A stretch of DNA of 64,000 nucleotides, taken from positions 1,798,001-1,862,000 of the forward strand of contig JAHEWK010000003.1 in assembly GCA_020740775.1 (NCBI GenBank). Reading direction: 5' to 3'. Under the pieces are notes generated by a model. It did no database searches, was not told where the DNA came from, and worked only from the letters and a program-made list of their open reading frames with translations. The DNA comes from Ilyonectria destructans (lineage: Eukaryota > Ascomycota > Sordariomycetes > Hypocreales > Nectriaceae). The position numbers and the translations under genes are program-made. Within the stretch, counting starts at the first letter, position 1; each line of letters begins with the position of its first letter. Shown piece by piece: positions 47,030 to 57,699 of this stretch.

Positions 47030-48280
47030 TCAAACTTCAACGAGCTCATCGTCGTCATCCAACTCATGGACCTTGCTTTCGGTGCCCTTTTCGCCATCCT
47101 CACCTTCCGGTGCCTCATCAGCCGCGATCACCTGCACCAACCGATCACAAGCCTCCTGGACCTCCTCGTCTCGGACGTGCAAGTGAGTCTCGCGGATAAT
47201 AGGATACACCTTGATTTTGCGCAAGAGCTCACGGCCCGGGAGTGTCGTGGTCAACAGCGTCAGCGTCTCGACATGGGTCTTGACGATGGTGTTGTCCGGG
47301 TCGCGCTTTTTGTCTGGGGGCAGAAGCTGCAAGTCTGGCAGGAAGTCCATGGACTCATCGTCGTCGTACTCCTCGCTTCCCATTATGGGGAGGAGGATGT
47401 ATGGCAGGATGTCAATCTCATCATCAGAGAGGAGGGACGGGTGAGAGTCGATCTCAAAGGCAACGTTCTTGATGATACTGGCAACACCCTTCCGTCGGAT
47501 GTCGGACTTGTGCTCAGTGAAGACCTTAATCTTGGTCAGGGGGAGAACGCCGTCGTACTCTTGCGCCTTGAGGAAGTACTTCCGGATCTCGATATGCTTA
47601 GACAGGTCGGCAAAGACATAGGCCAAATAGTCAAAGTCAGCCTTCTTGTTGTAGGTTCCATCCTGGCCCTTGACGAAGAGATCCATCAGCTGGTTAAGGA
47701 CATTGTCATCTGATCCCAGCTTCTCTGGGGCCTTTTGTGTCCTCTTCAGAATATCCTTAAGGCCATCCCACTTGGCAAGGTTGGCAAGGAGCATGGATAG
47801 TAAATTCGCGTTATGCTCCTCCGGGTTCTGTGCCCTCAGTCAGTTGAAGTTCTCGGTCACCACAGGAGTAGACATAGACTTACCACTATGCGCGCGAATA
47901 TAAGGTCTAGAAATTTTTCATCCGTAGCCAGGTTCTTGAGAACCTCCTGGTCTCCAGACAGGTTGATCAAGATGTTGACGGCATGTTCAGAGACATTCTA
48001 TGTTCTCATGAGTCAAAAACCTCGCCTTGTCAGCTTGCAGGGTGTTACTCACATGATGATCATCCGCTAAGAGCTTGAGGTTCTTGACTGGCTGAAGGTC
48101 CGAGTCCTTGAAGAGGCTCGGGTCAGTCGTCGAGTACGGCACGCAATTGACGACGGCGACCTGGCGAATCTGGGGGTTGGGATGGGCGATGAAGCCCACG
48201 AGCTAGAGGTGTCTCTGGTAAGCAAGGGGTTGGTTTGGGGAGTGAACTGGGTCGCGTACTTCTTCCAGCTCAGTCGGCAT
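47030..48280 (-). CDS. HGH1: Hgh1/FAM203 family protein (eEF2-folding cochaperone), 360 aa
   Basis: Four exons: 48280-48260 (21 nt), 48202-48053, 47997-47884 and 47827-47030 (1083 nt). All joins are in phase; acceptors are CTAG, ATAG and ACAG. The protein is an armadillo-like helical repeat (for example VSEHAVNILINLSGD), then the conserved DUF383/DUF384 regions: LLPIMGSEEYDDDE and, further on, VETLTLLTTTLPGRELLR and YPIIRETHLHV. It ends in a very acidic tail. In yeast Hgh1 works with the TRiC chaperonin and Hsp90 machinery to fold elongation factor eEF2 in the cytosol. Length is normal for the family. It is divergent to ENP1, which fits a shared translation/ribosome role, although the 1 kb between them is ample for separate promoters. 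Confidence 0.9.
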
Positions 48281-48584
48281 CTTGTTTATGAGTGCGCTGG
48301 TCCTGGGGATGTCGTATGGTGCGGGCGACGAGGATGGAGAGAAATTTGAAGATGACGATGGAGGGGCATTTTGGTAGTGGGGTCGCCGCCTGAAGTCATC
48401 GCTGCTTCAGTGGACTGGGCGTCATTGGCAGGGGATCGGCGGGTGACTCTCTCAGCGGGACCCACAGGGCCTTGGGCATCATGGTGGCGGGGCAAATTTG
48501 CAATGCAAGGCACATCGAAGAGAATGACAGAGATGCAATTGCTGACAATTCGAGAAAATGGAAGGTGAAGGAGTATTGGGCCGG

Positions 48585-48619
48585 TTCATACTGATAGCTA
48601 CTTTCATACTGATAGCTAC
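48585..48619. repeat. 18-bp tandem duplication
   Basis: The 17-base segment TTCATACTGATAGCTAC occurs twice with one base between copies, about 310-340 bases upstream of the HGH1 start. It is exact, so it is recent or maintained. Confidence 0.85.
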
Positions 48620-49214
48620 CTATTGACTCACTCGCCATGTTCTGCCTGAAGAGCAAACGAACCCCCATGGATAGTGCTTACACTCACTCCATGTTGGGTA
48701 AACATTTGCTCACGTGCGGAGGCCCACAGCACAAAGACACAGTGAAACAAGGCGTTCAGGGTTATCCTCCGCGTAGAGTAGGCGCCTTGAGCAAAAACGC
48801 TGATCTCGTGTGGGAGATTTTTTGAGACCAGCCACCAAGTCCGACTAGATTCTATCATATTGAGGTGATAACTAGACGGTTATCGTTGTGTTCCAGTTGC
48901 ACTCGGCCAAAAAAAAATCTAGACTAGCCGAAGAACACTCGAAATCCCGGGGTGAAGTGAAATAATTCAGAAAAAAGATGCTAATCGTAAACACACATTT
49001 CGTATAAACATAGGTTTCAATATTTACTTCATAACACCTTCAGACTAATTTAATAGAGAGAAAATCATAATATAAATTCGACAGAGAATGATTGACTGAC
49101 GTCGTGTGGTGCGGAAAATCGGCGCACACCACCGAAAGCGGTGAGCCACATTTTCTCGTCCAGTCGGTGCACTAGCCCCCATCGAGGAAGAGGGGTGGCC
49201 TATCGATAAGGCAC

Positions 49215-49228
49215 AAAATTTTGAAAAA
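49215..49228 (+). promoter_or_regulatory. RRPE-like motif upstream of ENP1
   Basis: AAAATTTTGAAAAA lies 77-90 bases before the ENP1 start. It resembles the ribosomal-RNA-processing element (AAAAATTT core) found before ribosome-biogenesis genes in ascomycetes. It is a single short match. Confidence 0.3.
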
Positions 49229-49304
49229 TGTCGTGGCTCCGCTATCTCGACGCCCACATTGTCCATGACATTGTCCATGTCCATCCCAACTCAATAAGCC
49301 CAAA

Positions 49305-50812
49305 ATGCCCAAGGCTACGACTCCTACCTCAGTGCGACCAGCCCGACGCCATAATCCTCTCGAGGATGACATCGTGGCTACCGGTGTCCTCCGGGACAAG
49401 CCTTCGAAGAAGCGAGCAAAGTCCAGCAACAATGAGGACGAAAACTTCGTCGACTCCCGCGCGTCCAGGAACATTCTCCGGATAGGTCGCGAGTTGGCCG
49501 AGGAGGACAATGCCGAGCGCGCTGTCCCCAAGCCAACCATTGATAACTTCGGCTACGACTCGCGATTCGACGACGAGGTGGACGAGGAGAACAAGACCTA
49601 CGAAGATGACGAGGCATGGGGCGAGGACGACGAGGTTGTCGAGGAGATCGAGGTTGATCCCAACGATCTGGAAATGTACAGGAAATTTCTACCTGACGAG
49701 GAAGACGACCTGCTGAAGCACGGTTGGGATCTCAAGCCTTCAGGCGAGGAGGAGGGAGAATCTATCAACCTTGCAGATTTGATTCTGGAGAAGATTGCCG
49801 CCCATGAAGCTTCCCAGGCCCGACGGGGAGACCACCAAATAGCCGCCCCCGACGATGACTACGAGCTCCCTCCCAAGGTCATCGAGGTCTACACCAAGTA
49901 AGTTCCCGATCCCTCTGCAGGTTTCCCACTCTAACATTGCGCAGGGTCGGACAAATCCTCTCTCGATACAAGTCGGGTCCTCTGCCCAAGCCCTTCAAGA
50001 TTCTCCCCACCATTCCCCACTGGGAGGATATTCTCGAAATCACCAAGCCGGAGAGCTGGTCGACCAATGCCTGCTACCAGGCGACCAGGATTTTCGTCTC
50101 CAGCAAGCCGCACGTGGTACAGCGGTTCCTCGAGATGGTCATTCTCGACCGAGTCCGCGAGGACATTTATGAGACCAAGAAGCTCAACGTCCACCTCTTC
50201 AACTCCCTCAAGAAGGGTCTCTACAAGCCTGCTGCCTTCTTCAAGGGCTTCCTGTTCCCCCTTGTTGGCAGCGGAACGTGCACTCTCCGCGAAGCTCACA
50301 TTATCTCGGCTGTTCTTGCGAGGGTGTCTGTCCCCGTCCTGCACTCTGCTGCGGCCCTCAAGGGTCTCTGCGACATTGCTGCTCAGGAGGCTTCCCAGGG
50401 CACTGAGGGTGGTGGCGCGACCAACATCTTTATCAAGACGCTCCTCGAAAAGAAGTATGCTCTTCCATACCAGGTTATCGACGCCCTTGTCTTCCACTTC
50501 ATGCGATTCCGTAACGAGGACCCAGCCTCTGTTCAGCATGGCGATGCGATGGCGGGTGTGACAGGCGAGGGAGATGCCAAGACTAAGCTTCCAGTCATTT
50601 GGCACCAGAGCCTCTTGGCCTTTGCCCAGCGTTACAAGGGCGACATTACGGAGGACCAGCGTGAGTCGCTGATGGATCTCCTCCTAACTCATGGCCACGC
50701 GGCCATCGGACCCGAGGTGAGGAGGGAGCTCCTGGCTGGAAGAGGCCGTGGTGTGCCAATGGAGTCTCAAGGACCTGCCTTGGACGGCGACGACACGATG
50801 CTCATCGACTAG
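49305..50812 (+). CDS. ENP1: Bystin / Enp1, 40S ribosome biogenesis factor, 486 aa
   Basis: Exons 49305-49897 and 49945-50812 (1461 nt), with a 47-nt intron (donor GTAAGT, acceptor GCGCAG). The N-terminal third is charged and disordered, with RASRNILRIGRELAEED and a long acidic tract, typical of bystin. The C-terminal bystin domain begins near LPKPFKILPTIPHWEDIL and holds the conserved YKPAAFFKGFLFPL and the LPYQVIDALVFHF stretches. Enp1 binds pre-40S particles near the beak and is needed for 20S pre-rRNA processing and export. The start was chosen because the family begins MPK with a basic N terminus. Confidence 0.95.
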
Positions 50813-51330
50813 TGAGACCCGGGGTCTCTTGGATGAATTCAATTTCTTAATGAATGCACAGACGGCGTTTGGCGCACTAGGCTGATGGTTTGAGACCGGT
50901 TCGACTTGAGTTGATATAGATTGACTCCGTTGGAGACGGGGCAGACCCAAATTCGATACCAAAATTTATGAAGTTGCTTCCTGGGAAGCCTCAAACTCAA
51001 AAGGCATCATCTGCACCTGCCAGTATGTGTTAATCAAGAGTTCACCAATTCTTGACTCTGTGGTAAAGGGGGAAACCTCATTAGCGGTCTCGCCTTCCGT
51101 TGGGATTCTGACTTGTGTTCTTCCTTGTCCCACCATCAATGATTATCCTACAATCTACGCCAACCTCGAACCTACATTATCGTGCCTTGATTTCCTCTGA
51201 ATAACGGCCCATTCTGCTTCTCCGTGTTGCTTCTTTTCTCCACCGTCCTGACCTGCACTTGTGATCGCCCAGCTGTGGCCTCACATCGACTAGAGTCGCT
51301 ATCACTGAAGCGCGATATCTCTTGGAAACC
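50813..51330. other. Intergenic, no gene seen
   Basis: 3'UTR of ENP1 and the former promoter of the pseudogene. Confidence 0.5.
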
Positions 51331-53042
51331 ATGTCCGCAACGACAAGGTCTTCTCCGGATTTATCGCGGCCATTCAACATCCTAGATACAATTGAGCTCA
51401 AGTAAGGCTCCCGTTCCAGATGTTCCAAGGCGACATGGTGCTCATCCGCTGCAGCTACTTTAATCTTCCCTTTCGTTCCAACACACCGCCCTATATCTCA
51501 GTATCTCTGTCATCACCGCGCCTCAGCAATTCTATTGCGAGTGCCCCCTCCCCGAATACCATGCCAGAAGGCGTTTCGGTGAATACCCCATTGTCAACAA
51601 ACCCGACGCTTCATCCCGCTAGCCACGTTACGCCATCGAACTTCGGCGTCGATCCGCCCCGTCCGCCTCGCGATGGATTCGAATAGGTCTGGTTTCCCGA
51701 GGGGTATTGGGCTGAACGCCAATTCGTGATGCCACGCAAGAGTAATTCCAGCAGCCGCTTCTAGAGATGGCGTGCGCGCTCGAACAAATCAGCTAGCGAG
51801 TCGGATATTCGTGACATATCTTATGCGTCGCCGACAACATCTATCTCCAGGTCCCGATCGCTCCTCAAGTCCTTAGAACACCCACCGGAGCAGCCTCTCA
51901 GTCCGTACGTGTCAGAATCTGCGCATGTCTTTTCATTACAACACCCTTCTGCCAGCGTCATATCGGAACCGTTCTACGACCGTCGCTCAATATCTCCTGG
52001 TGCGAGCAGCAGGAGGACTTCGGTCACATCCTCAAACCCACCCCAGGTCCATCTCGGAGAGTCAACAGGTTCACTTCCACACCCTATTAGTAGAAGGGGG
52101 TTCTATGGCAAATCCAAGTGGGGCCTTGCGGCCAAGCTGAAGTTTCGGGCAGACAAAGAGGCAAGCAAAGGGGGTTTATGATTAGCAGGGGATAGGACTA
52201 ACAAGCCACAGGCATGCCTCTGTCCCTCAATACCAGAGTACGATACAACAAACGATAGAATCGAGAGCCGCCATCTCTTGGCTCACCTTGTCAAGGCAGG
52301 ACCATGGTTCAAGGATGAATCTGGGACGTCCAAGATCAAACGCAAGCTCTTTGGCAAGGCCCCCTGGCATCGAAAGGAGTCTGGAGATTCATTCAGTACT
52401 GTCGCCAGCTCCGTCAGAGAAGTTCTCAGAGGCGAGACTCCTCCTCCAACGCCTATGTCAGATTTGGCGTTTTCTTGTACGTTGCCTCGTGTGCTTTGGG
52501 TGTCTAGGGACTAACAATCGTTGTTGCAGTCGGTGGGAAGTATGCAAACACTCAATTTCCAGGAGGAGTAAGTGTTTTTATCTCTTCAATCTTGGCATAC
52601 CCCTTTGGGGTAATATTGATGCCGAATCCAGGAAGCTGTCCGCGTCAAAACTCCACCCCTTGGCGAATACACCGCCGATGGTCGGCCGCGTGGGTTCTTC
52701 ACCTCGATGACGCCGCCCAGCGTTAACGGCGCCGAACACATGTCTGCTTCTGTGGAAAGCTCTCGTCACATCGGCCATCGGCGAAGCCTGATACCTCAAT
52801 CGCGCGAGTGGTGGGAGCATTCCCCACAGAAGCCTTTGCCGCAAAAGTCTGTTCGCCAAGATATCTACAATCATGCCGCCGCTTTCGAGTTCCAACTCCC
52901 AGAGCATCTCCCAAGTAGCCCCATGTGTCCTACAAATACAAAACATCAAACTGGTGGTACTGGGTTGTGTGTGTATCACGGACGGAGGAGAGCCAGTTCG
53001 TACTTGAAGGGCGTGGCTAGGGGGGATTTGGATGGGTATTAG
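51331..53042 (+). pseudogene. Conserved fungal gene of unknown function with three in-frame stops
   Basis: A coherent gene structure is visible. It has a first exon from the ATG at 51331, an intron with donor GTAAGG joined in phase at CTGCAG (51451), a long central exon, an intron from a GTACGT donor near 52480 to TTGCAG near 52529, another from GTAAGT near 52568 to CCAG near 52632, and a final exon ending at 53042. The central frame continues unbroken from 51452 to about 52480 except for stops at 51684 (TAG), 51762 (TAG) and 52179 (TGA). No frameshift is needed. Recognisable blocks include KIKRKLFGKAPWHRKES, GGKYANTQFPGG, VKTPPLGEYTADGRPRG and GGTGLCVYHGRRR, which I associate with a widespread fungal hypothetical protein. 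The TAGs sit where Trp codons fit, as expected from G-to-A change. It is probably inactive. Alternatives are extra introns or sequencing errors. Confidence 0.7.
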
Positions 53043-54020
53043 CCAGGGCTTTTCAAATAATTATGCAGTGGATAGCAGTGATGGATTCTATCATCCATAA
53101 TAGTTCCCTGGCATCATGCACGTCCATCGCTCATCCAGATACCAACCTTAAAACTCCTATCGAGCGGGCTGAACCTAGTATCTCATGGCCTAGAAGCTGG
53201 CATCCCAGAGAAGTACCTTAGATGGCGTAGGCAGATCCTGCAAGTAGGAGAGCAAGCCTGTCTTATATGTAGCTAACCTGCATGCCAGCTGAGGACACAA
53301 TGGCGGATGGTTGTCCAGTGGTTGAAACTGGGGGCTATGGCAGTCTACGGTGTAGTCAAGTATTATTTACGTCAGATCGAGAATCCAATTATTCGGATTA
53401 GTATTCAACTCTATCCGAACCCCCGAGAATTAGTACGGAATTTATGGTGGCTAGCAGAGTAAGGGGTAGTACTTATCTTCGGTAAAATGTGTTGCGCATA
53501 TGGCCAGAGACACGGCGATGGCAAGACGGTTCACTTCTAGCAAATTAATGCCGAATGCCTAACATCGATCAGCTGAGACTCGAATCCGTGACGATGACTC
53601 AGGAAGCGGTGTCATAGGTCAGCAGGGATACAACCAAGGCGTGGATCTCCGTAGACGGTTTCGCGTTGGCTATTCCGGAGGCGGTAACTCATGAGAATAT
53701 TACTTGAAGATACAGGAGATGACATCGATTCGGAATAGGCAAGTTCCCTAGTGTACACTATTCTCATTTCTTGAGCCAGATGCGAGTGAATCGAATTTAT
53801 TCAATGAGTCTTCCAATGTTCTACCATCACCTTTACAACACTTCGTACCCATCACAATTACGGTACCAACCAGGTCACCTAGATCAACCCTCGCTTCTAA
53901 TTCAATGGGTATTTTTATCTCGAACCCTTGCTGTGGTCCAAAGTTCCTGCCTCCAGCCCTTCCAATCCCTTGGTGAATAGCCCCTGCTATGTACACAGCA
54001 CGTTGCTTTCCAGCTCAATT
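53043..54020. other. Intergenic, relatively AT-rich
   Basis: No gene seen. The part from about 53,340 to 53,500 is richer in TA than the surroundings, with TTATT / ATTAG runs, which might be decayed sequence next to the pseudogene. No repeat boundaries were identified. Confidence 0.4.
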
Positions 54021-56197
54021 CTAAGCCATCTGAGCACTGCTATTAGCCTCCTTGCGACCGGGGGTGTCCGACATGGGGACAACGGAGTCATAGTCGTGCT
54101 TGGGCTTGGTGAAGAAGGATGGGCTGCGCTTGAAGAACAGCGGCGGCGGGTTACGGATGTGGGTGATTGCCAGGACGAGGAACCAGACGAGGCAGATGGT
54201 GGGCAGCAACCAGGGGCTGTCCTTGTAGTTGTTGGCGTCGGTCTGGTTGTAGTGGAGGAGGGAGATGAGGCTCAGGCCGAGGCCGAGAGCGAGGTAGAGG
54301 CCGGTGCGGACGATGCTCCACTTGCGCCAGGGCTTAGTGCGGGCGACAATAGTGAGGACGGTCATCAGGATGAGAGTGATTCCTGCGGCGATATACGCGT
54401 ATTGGAACTATACAATATGGTTAAAACTGGGGAAACACTGGGTTGGGAAAGGTACTCACCACAAGATCAAAGCGGGCCCACATCTGCTCATTGACCTTGG
54501 TCTCCAGGCCAGTCTCGGTGATGTTCTTGTTGTTATCCGTAACCTCCTCCACGAGATCAATACCAAAGGTCTCGAGGAGAGAGTTCTCCATCGAGGTGGA
54601 CATATCATTGAAGTATGTGAAGAAGGTGTTCAGCTCGTCCCCGTCTGGCGCATCCTTGTCCTCGCCTGTGGTGGCGTATTTGGCGAGACCCGGCCAGAAA
54701 CTGTCTGGAATTTCAGAGATGTTTCCGATGGCCCACTGGACATTGTTCACGGTGGCAGTGTACTTGGGCGGGTATTGCTCGAAGAACTTGTTGATCAAGT
54801 TGGTCAAGTTGTCGACCACCTCAGCGGTGGTAGCCTTTGCAACGCCTTCGGCAGTGTTGAAGACGGAGTCAAACGACATGTTGTTGATAGTGTCCATGAT
54901 CTTAGACCAGATGATGAACTGTGTGAAGCCCTGCATGAAGAGAACCATGGAAAGGTGGAAGGGGAAGTGCAGGAGGCTCCATATCTGCTGGCGGAAGGTG
55001 GGAAGGTACGAGGTCTTGATCCAGTCAAAGTAGACGAGGAAGACGCAATAGATTGTCGTGGCGGCAGCCGTGACGATTCCAATAGTTTGGGAGTCTGTAT
55101 AACCGTTAGTTTTGTCCGAGGGGCAGGGTAGGGAGACTTACCCCAGGCGTCTGGGCCCTTGACAATGGTTACGACATTCTGGGCCACGATAACCACGCCA
55201 TCGCCCAAAAAGAGGATCGTCATGGTGCTCATGCGCTTCATCAAGTGCGTGCCGGTGAAGCTGAGCACAGGGAAAATGACGGCGAGAGAGAAGGTAACGA
55301 TGATCTCGGCAGCCGCCATGACGTACCACGCGATGTAAACCTGGCTGTTTCCATGTCTGAACCGAAACGTGATGCCCAAGTAGACCATGGAGGCGGCAAA
55401 GTTCGCGCCGATTTGCAGCAACATGGGCAGTCTTGGCTTCTTGTACTTTCGGATGTGCCAGAGGATGCTTGCATATTCAACAGCCAAACAAAAACGTGAG
55501 ACGCACAAAATTAGGGCTAACAGAATCAGCTTGTGTCGCAAACGAAAGAGATATAATCACATACACATAACCCTCATGGTCTGTAACTTCTGGTCGGTCG
55601 GCTTGAAGTTGGGGGCAACCACGGCAAAACCAATCATAACACCGAGGTGGACAGCTCTGGCTATACGCTCTATTCCAGGTTAGTGGGAGCTCAAGTATAT
55701 GTCGAGGTTTCCATACCGAAAATGCTGTCCGTCACGAAACGAACATCGTACAAACTGACGACGAGCCATGTGATCCACAGGATGCTTCGGGGCGCGTTAG
55801 CAGGTATCAGTGGCGTCGGCACAGCTTCAGCACGTACCTAAAGTATCCAACATAGGCTTTGAAACGTTCGTGGCTGTTCACACCCTGTGTCTGGGAAAAG
55901 ACTGTGTAGTTGGCGGCGAAAAGGAGGTCGAAGAAAAGTTCGAGAAGACTGGCATCCTCGTGCTACAAGGCGTCAGCATCACATTTCAACCTAGCAGAAC
56001 AGTTGCCAAACCTTCTGGAACTGGGGAGTGTCTTGGTCGAAACGGTCACCGAAGAGGCTCAGATCGGGATTGGCTCCTCCTCCGCCGTTAGTGAGCGGCA
56101 GAGAGTCGGTTCGGTCGGTGAGGACAGGGCTCTTGAGAAGCTGAAGCTTCTCGGCAGCAGCAACCTGCTCGGGGGTCGTGAGTGTTTCGTTAGACAT
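54021..56197 (-). CDS. Low temperature requirement protein A (LtrA) family membrane protein, 626 aa
   Basis: Seven exons: 56197-56012, 55962-55838, 55784-55717, 55669-55565, 55516-55142, 55094-54460 and 54407-54021 (1881 nt), all in phase. The signature LLELFFDLLFAANYTVFS begins the LtrA domain at about residue 66. The rest is hydrophobic, with about 8-10 membrane segments, and has a large polar loop (about 380-480) that is Asp/Asn/Thr-rich and probably lumenal or extracellular. The short C-terminal tail contains Ser/Lys/Pro. Named from a Listeria cold-growth mutant, the family is abundant in fungi, but its biochemical function is not known. Six introns make it the most intron-dense gene here. 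Confidence 0.88.
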
Positions 56198-57699
56198 TTT
56201 GGGGGAGGAAACGACTGCGTGATGGTCACTTCAACGGCACCACAACAGCTGCTGGTCGGGAGTCTAGTCGGATGAGACTGCGGAGGTCTACACTAAGGAC
56301 GGCTACGAAGGACGGCTACGAAGGACAGCTACGATACTTATACAGAACAGCGCCATCCCCGGTAGCATCGACCACGAAAGCCCAGGAGAGCACAGCAAAA
56401 CAAGATTCACTCAATGCTAGGCCTCGTCCAGCATGGTCGCTCCCCACTTGCAGGATGGTGCCGTTGGGGGCCGGGGACGATGCTGTAGATGGAGTGAGGG
56501 CTTCAGCCTTAGCCCACGCGCTTGACCCTTAATGAAAAGCCAGCGGATAAGCTGGTTTGGACCAAGGCGACGAGAGCCAGTAGCCGGTCAGAATGAGATC
56601 CCGGGACCTTTTGGAGAGGATTTTGACTTCTGACGTGAGCAGAGTAGTAGTCTGAGCGGCTCTCACAGGGGCCCACAACACCATTGTTGCGGCCGCCCAG
56701 CTGGCAGGGTATCGGTGCGAATCCGTCGGTAGCGAGCAGCCTGCAGTCGTGGGAGGGTGTGATTCGCAGTGCGAGAGCCTTTCTATGGATGGGCTTAGAG
56801 AGACGGACCTTGCCAAGAAACCGTCGCCCCACAAGGCTGGATGAGCTGGTCCTGGGCTAAATGAGCTGAAACCAGGGAGCAAGTCCAGATGCAACTGGGG
56901 CCGGGATCAACACCAAAGTCCCAATCCAAAATATCACTGACTTGCGGGCGTCTTGCAAGCGTGGCCAAATGTCCCAAATCGGTATCATTCTTCGACATTT
57001 TCCTTCGTATGGCTCTTGGCGCTTCCTGCTGCCGAGATAGTCAGTCAAGAGGCTGATGGATGGGCTGCTTTTCATCAGAGCCTCAAGTGCCGTTGCGCGC
57101 CACGACGGAAAGCCGGCACGAGGTAAGGCCTCAATCACTATGCACGATTCGAAATAGAGCACATCGTCACATTGTTGCATCCAGCTGATGCCCTGTGGTC
57201 ATGGTGGATTCATGGCAACGCCGTCAGCGTCAACTCTTGAACTCTGTTCCGCGTAAAAAAATAGCCCCCAACCCCCCCGGAAAGGGTGGCTGCCCGCTGG
57301 GGCGGTGCGTAGATTTGCCAGGCGAAACGACGAGACATTAGCTCGCTGTCGGTGAAGAATTGTTGACGCCGCAGGGCTGGGCTGGACAAGCCCAAGCCGG
57401 ATCGATCTTAACCTTGCATGCAACTTAAATCTCGTGACTATTGTTCCTAAAAACAGAACCAGTGAGCAAGCACGTGAAATTATGGGGTCTGTTTGATTAA
57501 CGGGTTTCTTTACGCAGTAGCTCGGCGCGTCTAACGCGTCCCACTTCCGGCGCTCTGACCCACGCTGCCAATCGACGGTAGCTCCGTGAAAGAAGCGACT
57601 CGACACTCGACAACGCAACCCGATGCAATGCCGATGCCGATGCCGGGACTTGCGACGAAGCCGATGTGACAGCTGTCTTCCCCTTTCCATTTCCTCACA
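56198..57699. other. 1.5 kb intergenic between divergent genes
   Basis: Promoters of the LtrA gene and ORC4. The only openings (for example 56,529-57,180, minus) have no recognisable content. Confidence 0.5.

Larger units (their letters stand above)
48281..49304. promoter_or_regulatory. Divergent intergenic region of HGH1 and ENP1
   Basis: No gene is present. It carries an 18-bp tandem duplication (48585-48619) and an RRPE-like A/T motif (49215-49228) close to ENP1. Confidence 0.45.

Noticed and set aside
51331..53042. Programmed stop-codon readthrough of the interrupted gene
   Set aside because: Three different stop positions with unremarkable contexts make readthrough unlikely; mutation is simpler.
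53565..53640. tRNA-like word GACTCGAATCC on the minus strand
   Set aside because: The flanking stems do not pair and no acceptor stem is found.
56529..57180. Minus-strand openings between LtrA and ORC4
   Set aside because: No motif, no supporting introns, and they lie in the divergent promoter region.
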